NCBI GenBank assembly: GCA_041653935.1
Contig: JBAZEO010000003.1
Coordinates: 93,673 to 157,672 of the forward strand
From: JAYEHL01 sp041653935
GTDB lineage: Bacteria > Chloroflexota > Dehalococcoidia > E44-bin15
DNA: 64,000 bases
Direction of reading: 5' to 3'
The notes under the pieces were generated by a model. That model saw nothing but the letters and a program-made list of their open reading frames with translations, was not told the DNA's origin and did not search any database. Of the stretch, positions 26,959-35,526 are shown in pieces. Position numbers and translations under genes: made by a program. Positions within the stretch are counted from its first letter, which is position 1, and each line of letters opens with the position of its first letter.

Positions 26959-26978
26959 GGGGGGGCAGAAGCCCCCCC
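26959..26978 (-). terminator. Strong hairpin after major capsid gene
   Basis: Eight-base-pair stem GGGGGGGC/GCCCCCCC with a 4-base loop, 16 bases after the capsid stop. In the coding direction it follows an A7 run and is not followed by a T run. Read on the opposite strand it would be a perfect terminator with T7. Since no plus-strand genes are seen, it probably acts as an mRNA 3'-end barrier that raises capsid mRNA over downstream genes. Confidence 0.6.
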
Positions 26979-26993
26979 TGTGAAGCCGTTTTT

Positions 26994-27929
26994 TTATTCG
27001 CTGAACTCGACGTCCACGTAAGCGCAGGCGTAGACGTTGAAAACGCCCGACCCGGTCAGCTTCTTGCCCATCATGGTGATGTCTTCGAGGTCGGTGTCGA
27101 TCATGACCTTGGTGTCGCCATCGGGAAGCACGTAGTTGGTACCGCAGAACTTCTTCGCGGTAAGCGAGACGATGCGGTTCTTGGGGAAGTGCTTCATGCT
27201 GGTGACGATGAGGCGCCTGCCGAAGAGGGTGGTGGACTTCCAGCCCTCTTTCATGGTCTCCCAGGTGCCGATGTTGAGATCGGTTTCGTCCATGGTCTCG
27301 GCTTCGTTCAGAAGCCATTTGTGGATGATGGTGATCTCGGAGAGCAGCTCACGAACCTGCGGGTCGTCGTGTGCCGGTCCACCGCCATCGATGTACTGGT
27401 TGGGGAGCATCAGCGTGCGCTTGTTCAGGCCGCTGATGGTGGCGACATCGTGGTAACCGGTGTAGTCGGCGGCGGCGTAGATCTGGTTGAGCCACATCTG
27501 GTCCTGGACCTTGGCGATGTAGAGCGCGATGTTCTCCTTGAACTCGTCTTTCACGGAGACATCGAGCATCCTGAGCTCGTCGACCTTCTTGTGGTACTCC
27601 GGGGACTTGATCGGTCTGATCGGAGTTGCGAACTTCCTGTTCTTGATGAATTCACCGTTGGGGTCGCCATCAAGGTTGGTGTCGACGGCGGTGAACTCAT
27701 GTGCGAACCTGTCAAGAACGTAGAACGTGTCGTTCTCGAGCGCTTCCTGAATCCTGATGGGGTTGTGGTCGGGTTCGAAAGCGGCATCCCTGATGGAATT
27801 CTCGAGGATGTTCTCGCGGAGAAGATCGCTCTGTTCCTGAGCTATCTTGACCCTTTCACTGGGATCCTCAATCCTCTCCGCGAAGAGAGTGTTGTAGATC
27901 CTGTTGTCGATGCTGGGATCATTTGGCAT
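26994..27929 (-). CDS. Major capsid protein (candidate)
   Basis: 311 residues, ATG after GGAGCTGAAA. Long N-terminal helix region (Glu/Arg-rich, residues 15-60), an E-loop-like stretch, and a C-terminal beta-rich third ending in Tyr-Ala-Cys-Ala-Tyr-Val-Asp-Val-Glu-Phe, as in HK97-fold shells. It follows protease, scaffold-like and decoration-like genes and precedes connector genes, and it alone is isolated by a strong hairpin, as expected for the most abundant product. It lacks an obvious Glu-Lys-x-Ala cleavage site. No residue-level family signature is certain. Confidence 0.7.
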   Translation of the reverse strand: MPNDPSIDNRIYNTLFAERIEDPSERVKIAQEQSDLLRENILENSIRDAAFEPDHNPIRIQEALENDTFYVLDRFAHEFTAVDTNLDGDPNGEFIKNRKFATPIRPIKSPEYHKKVDELRMLDVSVKDEFKENIALYIAKVQDQMWLNQIYAAADYTGYHDVATISGLNKRTLMLPNQYIDGGGPAHDDPQVRELLSEITIIHKWLLNEAETMDETDLNIGTWETMKEGWKSTTLFGRRLIVTSMKHFPKNRIVSLTAKKFCGTNYVLPDGDTKVMIDTDLEDITMMGKKLTGSGVFNVYACAYVDVEFSE

Positions 27930-27980
27930 TTTCAGCTCCTTCCGTATCTGAAAGCCTGAGTTTCACTTGCATTCACCGCT

Positions 27981-28505
27981 CTAGGTCAGTGTCATCTGGG
28001 AGGGCACGTCGGAAAGTCTGACCTTCATCATACCGTTCTCCACACCGGCCACCGCGGGGACGAGAACGATTCCGTACACGAAGGCCATGTTGCTGCCGTC
28101 AACCAGCTCTATGGCCGGGCAAAGCACACCGTAATCGGCGGTGTCGCCGGCGGCTGCACGCACGGCGCTCTGGTCGAATGTCCAGGCCAGGGGCATGCCC
28201 GAGAAGTACGGGTCGCCGGCGGGAGTCTTGAACATGTCGGTCCAAAGCTCGATGGGAACCTTGGCCATGGTGGCCTTGCCCGTGATCGCCACGTCGCTTC
28301 TGGTCGCGGTGTCCTGGTGGTTGACCCAGATGATGTAGGGATACTCACCCGGAGTGATGCCATCAGCACCCAGGCTGAAGACGGCTTCGCCGTCGGCATC
28401 GGCTATGATGATGCCGCCCTCGCCTTCGAGAAGGTCGGCATCGGTGTCATTCATCCTGACGCCTTCCAGCTCGTACATTTTCTTCCTGTTCACGATCTTC
28501 ATCAT
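27981..28505 (-). CDS. Capsid decoration-like protein (candidate)
   Basis: 174 residues, AGGAGG site before a double ATG (28505 or 28502). Acidic, beta-rich with Gly-Glu-Tyr-Pro-Tyr-Ile-Ile-Trp-Val and Phe-Val-Tyr-Gly-Ile-Val-Leu-Val-Pro strands and no membrane span. It lies immediately before the major capsid gene. Small beta proteins next to the capsid gene are usually decoration or cement proteins, but I see no family motif. Confidence 0.5.
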   Translation of the reverse strand: MMKIVNRKKMYELEGVRMNDTDADLLEGEGGIIIADADGEAVFSLGADGITPGEYPYIIWVNHQDTATRSDVAITGKATMAKVPIELWTDMFKTPAGDPYFSGMPLAWTFDQSAVRAAAGDTADYGVLCPAIELVDGSNMAFVYGIVLVPAVAGVENGMMKVRLSDVPSQMTLT

Positions 28506-28517
28506 GATATCGACCTC

Positions 28518-28895
28518 CTATTGGTCTTCGAGAGTTGCTTTGCTTCCGTAGAGAACCAGATTGTCAAACCGTACTTCAGCGGCGCTACGCTTATCTGTGG
28601 TTCGATCCTGATCCCCGTCCATCTGCGCTGTTTTGTATGCCTTGCCTCCATGCTCGGCAAGCCTGGAAAGCCTGTCAAAGTCGCTTCGGCCCATCAAAGC
28701 CTGAGCCCTCTTGGTGATGGGGATTGAGTCGTCGCATCCGAGATGACCTTTTTTCTCAAGGATCTCGCATATCCTGATCCCATCTACCAAAGACTTGTAG
28801 TCACTGGCCTCTTTCTCAAGAGCACCGATCTTCTCGGCAAGCTTTCTCATGGTGGCTGCAGTCTTGATGAGGACTTCTGGTTCTATCTGTTTCAT
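28518..28895 (-). CDS. Small head-region protein with Glu-Lys-x-Ala site
   Basis: 125 residues, ATGA overlap with the previous stop. The N-terminus reads Pro-Glu-Val-Leu-Ile-Lys-Thr-Ala-Ala and continues as a helix to Ala-Leu-Glu-Lys-Glu-Ala-Ser (about residues 25-31). This resembles the leader plus processing site of the proteins at 35.1-37.8 kb. The C-terminal half is charged. It may be a scaffold or internal head protein trimmed by the prohead protease (inference). Confidence 0.5.
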   Translation of the reverse strand: MKQIEPEVLIKTAATMRKLAEKIGALEKEASDYKSLVDGIRICEILEKKGHLGCDDSIPITKRAQALMGRSDFDRLSRLAEHGGKAYKTAQMDGDQDRTTDKRSAAEVRFDNLVLYGSKATLEDQ

Positions 28896-29158
28896 GACTG
28901 CCCTTCCATCAGTACGCCGGCCCTGTTCAGATACTTCCTGATCTGCTCAACCTCTTCAGAACGCTTCTTGTTGCTCGAGCCTTCCCTGAATGTTTCGAGA
29001 AGAGCCCGGTCAACGGCATCGTCTCCGGACTTGGCGATTTTCTCAAGAAGATCTGCACAATCAGTGGCTTCCTTAACAAGCTCAGACATACCAACGCCGG
29101 TGGAGGCTTCAAGCTCGCGCCTGACATCGCTCTCAATTCCTTCCACCAGGCTCCGCAT
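28892..29158 (-). CDS. Small acidic helical head-region protein
   Basis: 88 residues, almost entirely predicted helix, acidic, with an internal Leu-Leu-Glu-Lys-Ile-Ala segment. It overlaps the next gene by 4 bases (ATGA) and starts 2 bases after the previous stop. No family recognised. Its location between the acidic scaffold-like gene and the capsid gene suggests a prohead core component. Confidence 0.5.
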   Translation of the reverse strand: MRSLVEGIESDVRRELEASTGVGMSELVKEATDCADLLEKIAKSGDDAVDRALLETFREGSSNKKRSEEVEQIRKYLNRAGVLMEGQS

Positions 29159-29160
29159 GG

Positions 29161-29676
29161 CTAGTCCCTGAAGAGCAGGCGAAGGAGGTGTGCGGTTCTG
29201 ACGTCTTCTTCGGTGATGCCTTCGTCTTCGGTTCCCTCTTCTTCGCCCAGGGCTCCGAGGAGTTCCTCAAGGTTTTCCTCTTCCCCTGAATCGCTCTCTT
29301 CGAGGGCTCCGACAAGGGTCTCAACGGCTTCTTCGCCACCGAGCTCTTCGATGAGCGCGTCGACGGTCTCGTCGTCCAGTTCTTCCTCGCCGCCTTCGCC
29401 TTCTCCGCCGAAAGCGTCGCCAACGAGTTCGGCAGCGATGTCATCGGGGACCAGCTCGGGGGTTTCCTCGGCCTGCTCGACGATGGACTCGTTGATCAGG
29501 TCATTGGCTGCATCGGCGCCCACTTCTTCTTCAACTTCTTCGCCCATGGCGATCTTGTTGAACCTGATGAGAGCTTCCCTGGCTTTCGCCCGGCCCTGCT
29601 GTTTGTAAACAGCGGCCAGTTTCTGCAGTTCAGGGTCGTTCTTGAGGGCCTGAGCGATCTTCTTCATGTCGGACAT
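29161..29676 (-). CDS. Highly acidic scaffold-like protein
   Basis: 171 residues, AGGAGGTAAAAAG before ATG. The first 45 residues are Lys/Ala/Leu-rich helix (Leu-Gln-Lys-Leu-Ala-Ala). Residues about 47-160 are dominated by Glu, Asp, Gly and Ala with many Glu-Glu pairs. The last ten are basic and hydrophobic. Acidic helical proteins of this kind between protease and capsid genes commonly act as scaffold or core. Alternatively it is a DNA-mimic internal protein. No family recognised. Confidence 0.5.
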   Translation of the reverse strand: MSDMKKIAQALKNDPELQKLAAVYKQQGRAKAREALIRFNKIAMGEEVEEEVGADAANDLINESIVEQAEETPELVPDDIAAELVGDAFGGEGEGGEEELDDETVDALIEELGGEEAVETLVGALEESDSGEEENLEELLGALGEEEGTEDEGITEEDVRTAHLLRLLFRD

Positions 29677-29739
29677 CTTTTTACCTCCTGTGTCCTGGAA
29701 ATGAGTCTTGACTTACGGTCATAAGAGAGTTCATACCTG

Positions 29740-30444
29740 CTAACCGGAAATCCCTTTCATGAATGCAGCCTCGAGCACAGCCTTGACTGTCTCCGGCCCA
29801 TGCTTGCGGCAGAGAGCCGCTATCTTCTCGTTTGTGTCGATCGCCGTCTCGAGCCTCTGGCTGGCCTTCTTCTTGATGACTCCTATGGTCTCCTGGAAGT
29901 ACTCTTCCATGCCTTCCAAAAGAGCAGCCTTCTTGACGGCTTCCATGATCTCAGTGGTTTTCGAGGAAGTGGCATCCGGGGCATCGGTCTTGTTCTTCTT
30001 GCCGGTGGCACCCGGAGGGGTTCCTTCATCGGGCTGTTCCCCTGATGTTGATCCGGTGTCGCTGCTGGCGTCACCATTGGCAGGAAGGGGAGCAGTGCTG
30101 GCATCAGTCGCCACGGCTTCACCGGTGGCGTTGCCTGCGAGATCATCCTGGACGGGGCCCGGGGTGACGGCACCGATCTCGGTCTTCTCGCTGTCCTGGA
30201 TATTGCCGTCAACGGCAGTTGTGTCTGCCGCCTTCTTGGCAAAGCCGGTGATAAACGTGATCTGATCTGCGGTCATGGCCCTGAAGTCGGAGTCACTGAG
30301 CTGGGCTATCTTGACCAGCGCAGTGGCCGCGTCCCTTTTCTTGCCGGTCTCAGCAAGACCCTTGATTTCTGCGAACCTCTGATCGGCCGCCACCTTGACG
30401 GTGGGCTCAGCCATCAGCGATTCCAGTAGACTCGGTCTAGGCAT
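29740..30444 (-). CDS. Scaffold/core-like protein with disordered middle
   Basis: 234 residues from the ATG at 30444 (AAGGAGGTTACA site; an upstream in-frame start is weaker). Residues 15-80 are helical with Lys-Val-Ala-Ala and Lys-Ile-Ala-Gln. Residues 85-155 are Asp/Ser/Thr/Gly/Pro-rich and probably disordered. Residues 160-230 are again helical (Val-Lys-Lys-Ala-Ala-Leu-Leu-Glu-Gly). The helix-linker-helix layout and the place directly after the protease gene suit a scaffold. Function inferred. Confidence 0.5.
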   Translation of the reverse strand: MPRPSLLESLMAEPTVKVAADQRFAEIKGLAETGKKRDAATALVKIAQLSDSDFRAMTADQITFITGFAKKAADTTAVDGNIQDSEKTEIGAVTPGPVQDDLAGNATGEAVATDASTAPLPANGDASSDTGSTSGEQPDEGTPPGATGKKNKTDAPDATSSKTTEIMEAVKKAALLEGMEEYFQETIGVIKKKASQRLETAIDTNEKIAALCRKHGPETVKAVLEAAFMKGISG

Positions 30445-30475
30445 TGTAACCTCCTTCATTCTTCAACTAAAGTAC

Positions 30476-33142
30476 TTACTTTCCGATGGGACGCAACCCC
30501 TCGAAAGACTTGTATGCACCGCCCAATCGGACGGCTGCGATTTTGGGATCTTCCTTATCGTTGTAGCTCCCTTCAGCGTACTCCTTTATTCTTGACTGAC
30601 AGGCAACTACGAGGTCGGCTCGTTTGTAGAACTCATTCTGCCAGTCGGTGTTCATGAAGGTGGCAACCACATGTTTGGCGTAGTCGCTTGAAACCATGGG
30701 GGCGCCATGGGCTACTTTCTCCATTGAAGCTGTTTTCTGCCTTGTCAGGTCGAAGCGAGGTAAAAAAGAACGGACAGGCAGGAATGGAGCAAGCAACTGG
30801 GCGACCTTGTAGTTGTAGGCTACTCTCCGCATGGGGACGTTCTTCACCGATGCCATCTTGGGGGACAGCATGATGGTAACGTGCTTCTTGATCACGATCG
30901 CCCTGGGCTTGTCACCGCTTTTGAGCGCATCGATGACAGCGTATTCCTTGGGCATGACGTGCATCCCCATCAAGCCAGCCGTATCGAAGATGTCCTCGAA
31001 AGGATGCGATGCCAGTGCTTCGCATGTCTCCATCGGAAGCTCCGGAGTAATGGCGTCCTGGTAGCCCTCGGACTCCTTTTTGTCCTTGCTTTCCACGGAG
31101 ACATCGGCGGTTATGTCTTCAGGGGAAGCTTTTTCTATTTCAGCTTCCTTGCTCTTGGCTGCTTCCTTGAAGAAGAGTGCTCCTGCATCGGCAGAGAAAC
31201 CGGTGAAGTATACAGTTGTTCCTATGCCGGCAGCCTTGTTGAGCTCCTGGATGACATTGGTTCCTTTGTCCGCTCTGGTGAAGACGAAACTCTGGTCGAA
31301 GAAAGTCGGCTTTGTGTTGTGAACGCAAGTGATCCTTCCCCGGTTCGCCATGTCGTTGTAAGGATGGAACTGAAGAAGATGGTTCTTCGCGTGGTCACAG
31401 TACTCGGCCCGGGTCTTGGCTTTCTTGCCGCAGATGGAGCAGACGTCATAAGGAACCCTGCAGTTGTGAACAGCGATGCCATCCAATAGATAACTTTCGT
31501 CGTCAGAGACAGCAAAGTTATAGACATCATCATCATATGGAACAACTTCATTCTCCTCAACAGGCGTAATGAGATACAGGACATCGTCTATCATGGAAAA
31601 GAATCTCTTGTTGTTTATTGTCTTCGATCTTCCCAGTATATGTGATGACCGGTGAAGTCGATACGCTGTATCGGTTCCAATCCATATCTGATACTCTATA
31701 GTCTGCTTGCGTACCAGAGATCGTGGGCCCGGCTTATGAACTATGACATTAACAGAAGAGATCATCATACATCTAAGCAATATGATTTGTAGTTGCTTTG
31801 CAAGCTGGAAGGATGCTGTTGATAGATAGATGGAACCTTGATAGCAACCACCATCTCCATTAGCGTAAGCTCCCAAAAACTCTTGGAGGCTTTCTTCCTC
31901 AGCACCCATAATCGATGATGACAACGTCTTGCTGGTAGAGCCAACACCGCAATGTTCAATGCATAGTTCGGTAAAAGACCGATCATAAATGGTGATGTAC
32001 TTACCATTTCGCTCTTCGATGTCACGCTCTGTGACAGAAGTGAACCCCATACGCTCTGCTAAAGACAGTATTTCTTGATGTATAGATGTCTCATGCAAAC
32101 CTGTGCAGAATTGCACAGCCATGGGAGTTCCAGCCTTTGTATAGAGAGGACATCCTTCGGCTAGATAGTACCCCAAAAGGCGGCTTTCGTCGACAGAGAA
32201 TTTCCTTGCAGCATCAAAAGTAGGTACTGGCGTTAGTAGGCGATCACCTATATCTACTTCATCAGCTCTGATCCATTCTGGCCTATATTTTATTTGTGTT
32301 TTGCAGGAAACGCAGCCTGACTTAATAAAAGGGCTATCTGGAGTACAGACCTGCTGACGACGTCCGCGGTTTATGTCGTTACTAGATGGTTTGCATAGAA
32401 TTTGGTCAGATCTCAGAACCAAGAGGGGATGTTCGTCTGTTAGAATGAGAGGATCACGGTTTCCATATACTTTGATATGATGAATATTGCCCCGGTGTTT
32501 ACGTACCATTGTTGTAGTGACGGATTTCGGTACTCCTCTATGCGTTATCACTTTGTCACCAGAGGAGATTGTTTCGATGGGAACGTATTGACCATCGGAA
32601 GATAGAATCATTGATCCCTTTGGTACGCAGCCCATGCTGACATCCGGAAACTTGCCGCTTCTGATCCTGGCTATGATCTCGATCGACTTGCTGATGTCTT
32701 TGTCCAACCTGGATATGACCTCGATCCTGTGCATCTTGAGGTTGTAGCCCGTGGCTATGACCTTGCCAATACTCAGCTTTGGATCGCTGTTGTTATGAAG
32801 CAGGAAGGGATGGGCGTTGGTGAAAGTCCTGTAGTAACCATCATAGTAGATGTTCTGCTCTGGGAAGCTGTCCCCGTTGTTGTTGGGGCCGTAGTACTCG
32901 AAGGCCGACACGATGTTGATGTGAGTGTAGACATGCTTGTCGAAGTCGGGGTCGCAGTCATGCCAGAACTGGGCAAGCTCGTCGGGCATGACAGACAGGT
33001 CCATAGTGCTGTCCAGATCGGCTGATGCCATCTTGGCCATCGATTCCCTGGAAAGCAAAAGATGCATCCTGGGGCTGCCGAGAGGGTCATGGCTGCCAAC
33101 GTTGACCAGTTTGATCATTCCGCCATCGGTTGGCATCGTCAT
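30476..33142 (-). CDS. Prohead protease candidate interrupted by an intein
   Basis: 888 residues precursor; ATG at 33142 overlaps the previous stop as TGATG with a GGAAGGT site (an ATG 6 codons upstream is weaker). Removing the 389-residue intein gives about 499 residues. The N-extein has Asn-Asn-Asn-Gly-Asp-Ser-Phe-Pro, His-Pro-Phe-Leu-Leu-His-Asn-Asn (His111) and Asp-Val-Ser-Met-Gly (Ser169). This order resembles gp21/U9-type capsid maturation proteases (Asn-x-Asn-Gly, His, then Ser-x-x-Gly). The C-extein begins Cys-Arg-Val-Pro-Tyr-Asp-Val-Cys-Ser-Ile-Cys-Gly with a later Cys/His group, a zinc site. The C-terminal third has Lys-Thr-Ala-Ser and Glu-Lys-Val-Ala sites that could be self-processed. 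The enzyme class is inferred from motif order and location before scaffold and capsid genes. Confidence 0.65.
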   Translation of the reverse strand: MTMPTDGGMIKLVNVGSHDPLGSPRMHLLLSRESMAKMASADLDSTMDLSVMPDELAQFWHDCDPDFDKHVYTHINIVSAFEYYGPNNNGDSFPEQNIYYDGYYRTFTNAHPFLLHNNSDPKLSIGKVIATGYNLKMHRIEVISRLDKDISKSIEIIARIRSGKFPDVSMGCVPKGSMILSSDGQYVPIETISSGDKVITHRGVPKSVTTTMVRKHRGNIHHIKVYGNRDPLILTDEHPLLVLRSDQILCKPSSNDINRGRRQQVCTPDSPFIKSGCVSCKTQIKYRPEWIRADEVDIGDRLLTPVPTFDAARKFSVDESRLLGYYLAEGCPLYTKAGTPMAVQFCTGLHETSIHQEILSLAERMGFTSVTERDIEERNGKYITIYDRSFTELCIEHCGVGSTSKTLSSSIMGAEEESLQEFLGAYANGDGGCYQGSIYLSTASFQLAKQLQIILLRCMMISSVNVIVHKPGPRSLVRKQTIEYQIWIGTDTAYRLHRSSHILGRSKTINNKRFFSMIDDVLYLITPVEENEVVPYDDDVYNFAVSDDESYLLDGIAVHNCRVPYDVCSICGKKAKTRAEYCDHAKNHLLQFHPYNDMANRGRITCVHNTKPTFFDQSFVFTRADKGTNVIQELNKAAGIGTTVYFTGFSADAGALFFKEAAKSKEAEIEKASPEDITADVSVESKDKKESEGYQDAITPELPMETCEALASHPFEDIFDTAGLMGMHVMPKEYAVIDALKSGDKPRAIVIKKHVTIMLSPKMASVKNVPMRRVAYNYKVAQLLAPFLPVRSFLPRFDLTRQKTASMEKVAHGAPMVSSDYAKHVVATFMNTDWQNEFYKRADLVVACQSRIKEYAEGSYNDKEDPKIAAVRLGGAYKSFEGLRPIGK
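31463..32629 (-). mobile_element. Intein with LAGLIDADG homing endonuclease
   Basis: 389 residues in frame inside the protease gene. Block A begins at Cys1 (Cys-Val-Pro-Lys-Gly-Ser-Met-Ile). Block B has Thr-Asp-Glu-His (residues 64-67). Dodecapeptide motifs are at 151-159 (Leu-Leu-Gly-Tyr-Tyr-Leu-Ala-Glu-Gly) and 251-259 (Phe-Leu-Gly-Ala-Tyr-Ala-Asn-Gly-Asp). Block F is Val-Tyr-Asn-Phe-Ala-Val, and the end is Val-His-Asn followed by Cys of the C-extein, so all splicing residues are present. Cys79, 95, 106 and 109 may bind zinc. The DNA is visibly more AT-rich than the exteins, as expected of a mobile insertion. It lies two residues after the proposed catalytic Ser. Confidence 0.93.
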
Positions 33143-34260
33143 CAGTACCTTCCGCTCCATTCGAGGCCAGGCCTTTCGCCCAAGATGGCCTTGAAAGTGT
33201 CGGGTTCCTGCATGAGTCTCTCTTCGTTCACTGCCCCCGCAAGGGCTGGAGCGATGTTCATGGGCTCCATTTTCATGCTGGTTGCGACAGCCGATGGATC
33301 CCTGGACTGTATATCAACAAGGGCCTTCGCTGTGTTGATGTCCAGGCCGTCAATACCATAGTCGACTGCGTTGCGAAGCAGTACTGAGGCTGTTGACGGT
33401 ATGCTGGCCAGGCTGGGAGACAAGCGGTGAATGTCTTCGTAGAGAATCTCGTACCTGGGATCCTTCAAAAACTCCGGATACCTGGCCGTGAGAGCGTCCC
33501 AGTGTCTCTGCCGTGATGCTTTCTCGGTGACCTTGCTCTCGGCTATCAGGTAAGCCCTGCCGAGCTGCTGAGCAGCAAATGCCGCGGCAGCCAGTGCCGC
33601 GTATGTCTTCCATCCGAGACGAGGGTTGAAAGCTTCCTTCTGCATACCCTGCTGAAGGGATATGGCTCCAGCCAGGGCTCTTTCTCTGATGTCTGAAAAT
33701 TCCATATCTCCTCCAAGCGATGCTGTCTTACGACCGCCGTAATTTTTGTTCCACTTGATGAACGGATTTCTGGCGCCCATGGCAGCCCCTGTCTGAGCTG
33801 CATGCCTGGCTATAATGGGCCTGTTTATGGCGTAGTTGAGATAAGCGAACAGAGGAGCAGTGACGGCTCCATAGGTAATGCCTCCGGCTACATTCGAAGC
33901 CCTGCCATACCTTTTGGCGATCTGACTGAGCCTGCTGAACTTGGGGGCCGACCTGAGGTGAGAAGCAAGTTCTGCTGTTCCAACAGTGCCATGACCGGGG
34001 AGAGCATTGACCAAACGCTGGTATCTGCTGTTTACAATATTCTGGGGCATCCTTGCCAAGTGTCCGATACCAGGGATTTTTTGATACAACATGTAAGGAA
34101 GAAAAGACGCCGGTATGCTGAGCAAAGGGCTGCTCTGGACAAAACCAGGCATCAGATTGTTGATCCCACCCGCACCCGGGGTGGAAGCAACATCAGGCCT
34201 GATCTCCCCAAAGGTGGAGCGCAGTCGCTGCGCTACCTTCCTCAGCGTACTTTGTTTCAT
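33142..34260 (-). CDS. Head-region protein, unknown
   Basis: 372 residues, ATGA overlap upstream and TGATG downstream into the protease gene. Basic N-terminus; hydrophobic helices around residues 45-65 and 140-160; Arg-Lys-Thr-Ala-Ser and Gln-Lys-Glu-Ala-Phe stretches (about residues 190 and 220) followed by an Ala-rich helix. No catalytic motif recognised. It may be a minor head or core protein processed by the protease; tight coupling to that gene supports a head role. Confidence 0.55.
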   Translation of the reverse strand: MKQSTLRKVAQRLRSTFGEIRPDVASTPGAGGINNLMPGFVQSSPLLSIPASFLPYMLYQKIPGIGHLARMPQNIVNSRYQRLVNALPGHGTVGTAELASHLRSAPKFSRLSQIAKRYGRASNVAGGITYGAVTAPLFAYLNYAINRPIIARHAAQTGAAMGARNPFIKWNKNYGGRKTASLGGDMEFSDIRERALAGAISLQQGMQKEAFNPRLGWKTYAALAAAAFAAQQLGRAYLIAESKVTEKASRQRHWDALTARYPEFLKDPRYEILYEDIHRLSPSLASIPSTASVLLRNAVDYGIDGLDINTAKALVDIQSRDPSAVATSMKMEPMNIAPALAGAVNEERLMQEPDTFKAILGERPGLEWSGRY

Positions 34261-35123
34261 TCGTCCTTGCCTTCTATGAGGACCCTGAGAATCGAAGCTT
34301 TTTTCTCCTGCAGCTTCTGAACCACTCTGCGCCTGATGTCGATCTCTTCCGCCGACTTCAGAAGGCCCTTCACGCTCTTGAACAAAGATGAGTTGGCGTT
34401 CGGTATGCCGTCAACAGTTATCTCGGCCAAAGGCTCTATGGGGCGCCTCCATGCCGACATGGATGCCACCTTCTCATAAGCCCTGCGGTAAAGGGCTTTG
34501 ATCCTCAGTTCATCCTTCTGGTTGTCGGCAAGCTTCAACAGCACGGAATAGGAATGGTTGATGCTTCCTCTCGCATTGCCTTCTTTGACCAAGGTGTTGA
34601 TGAAATGCCCTGATGCCACCTCGGCATCAATCTCTGCGTTGTAGCATTCCTGGGCTACCTTGTTCATCATCCCGCAGATACCGTCGTAGATGGCTTTGAC
34701 CGCGCTGCCCTGGGTCTGCTCTACCTTTATTGATGCTGTTTTTTCGGTCGGTGCGACCAGCGAAGCCTCGAAAGCGGCTATGCTTTCACCATCTGCCAAG
34801 ATAGCATTACGTAGCCCGTCGAGGCTTTTGAGCTCGGTATGGCGGCTCATCGAGGCCTCCTTCGTATCGGGTGCCGGTTTCGGCTGAAGCTCATCTATGA
34901 TGATCGTACTGTCAGCCAGATCAAACACTGCCTTGGGAGAACCAAGGGCTTCTTTCGTAGCCAGGTTCACGGCTTCGCAGAGCCTCTTGACTTGCTCCAC
35001 GTTGAGATCGTAAGAGGCTGCTATATCGACTATGGCAGCATTGAGGGTTTTGCCGTCTTTGATGTAGGCCTTTACGGCCTTCTCTGCCAGCTCACTTACA
35101 AACTGCCGTGTGAATGTCATCAT
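34257..35123 (-). CDS. Helical head-region protein, unknown
   Basis: 288 residues; ATG at 35123 or 35120 next to AGGAGC. Entirely helical by eye, with Glu-Lys-Thr-Ala-Ser near residue 130 and Glu-Lys-Val-Ala-Ser near residue 220. These are the same tetrad-type sites seen in neighbouring head genes. No family recognised. A core or internal protein that is cut during prohead maturation is a reasonable hypothesis. Confidence 0.5.
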   Translation of the reverse strand: MMTFTRQFVSELAEKAVKAYIKDGKTLNAAIVDIAASYDLNVEQVKRLCEAVNLATKEALGSPKAVFDLADSTIIIDELQPKPAPDTKEASMSRHTELKSLDGLRNAILADGESIAAFEASLVAPTEKTASIKVEQTQGSAVKAIYDGICGMMNKVAQECYNAEIDAEVASGHFINTLVKEGNARGSINHSYSVLLKLADNQKDELRIKALYRRAYEKVASMSAWRRPIEPLAEITVDGIPNANSSLFKSVKGLLKSAEEIDIRRRVVQKLQEKKASILRVLIEGKDE

Positions 35124-35148
35124 GCTCCTACTGAAAGCTTGTCTGCTT

Positions 35149-35526
35149 TCACAGCTTCACTTCACCTATGTCTATGAGGTCCTGGAGTACCGACCTCTGG
35201 TTCCCAACTCTCTTGCCGGCCATGGCCCTTCTGGCCAGGTAGGGTATTATGGAATCAACATCACTGCCGCTCGTTCCTTTGATGTTGCTGAAATACCTGT
35301 TCATGAATGGCTCGGCCTTTGGAAAGTCTTTTGCCACCAAAGCCGGATCTCCGCCGCCGTACCGCACCATTCTCCGCCAGAACTTCTGCAAGGCTGTGTT
35401 CATGTCTGGGATAGCGTTGTAGCCACCCTTTTTCTGGTAGAGATTCCAGAGCCTCATCAACCTGGCAGCTCCAGCCCTTTTCTCGAGGATGGTCTGAGCA
35501 GCGAGCTTTATGATTTCAGAGTTCAT
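35149..35526 (-). CDS. Putative internal head protein with capsid-targeting leader
   Basis: 125 residues. The N-terminus is Met-Asn-Ser-Glu-Ile-Ile-Lys-Leu-Ala-Ala-Gln-Thr-Ile-Leu-Glu followed by Lys-Arg-Ala-Gly. The same block occurs at or near the N-termini of other small proteins in this cassette. A short amphipathic helix ending in (Ile/Leu)-x-Glu is how T4 internal proteins are sorted and trimmed by gp21. The mature part is basic (many Arg) and would be packaged with DNA. It has its own promoter at 35553-35580. Function after injection unknown. Confidence 0.6.
   Translation of the reverse strand: MNSEIIKLAAQTILEKRAGAARLMRLWNLYQKKGGYNAIPDMNTALQKFWRRMVRYGGGDPALVAKDFPKAEPFMNRYFSNIKGTSGSDVDSIIPYLARRAMAGKRVGNQRSVLQDLIDIGEVKL

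Noticed and set aside
26742..27959. 405-codon open frame on the plus strand opposite the capsid gene
   Set aside because: It mirrors the codon pattern of the minus-strand capsid gene, has no ribosome site, and would be the only plus-strand gene of the region. The same holds for long plus-strand frames at 7434-8372, 20467-21672, 23616-24569 and 41560-42597.
29161..29676. Repetitive DNA in the acidic gene
   Set aside because: The repetition is Glu/Asp codon bias without a defined repeat unit.
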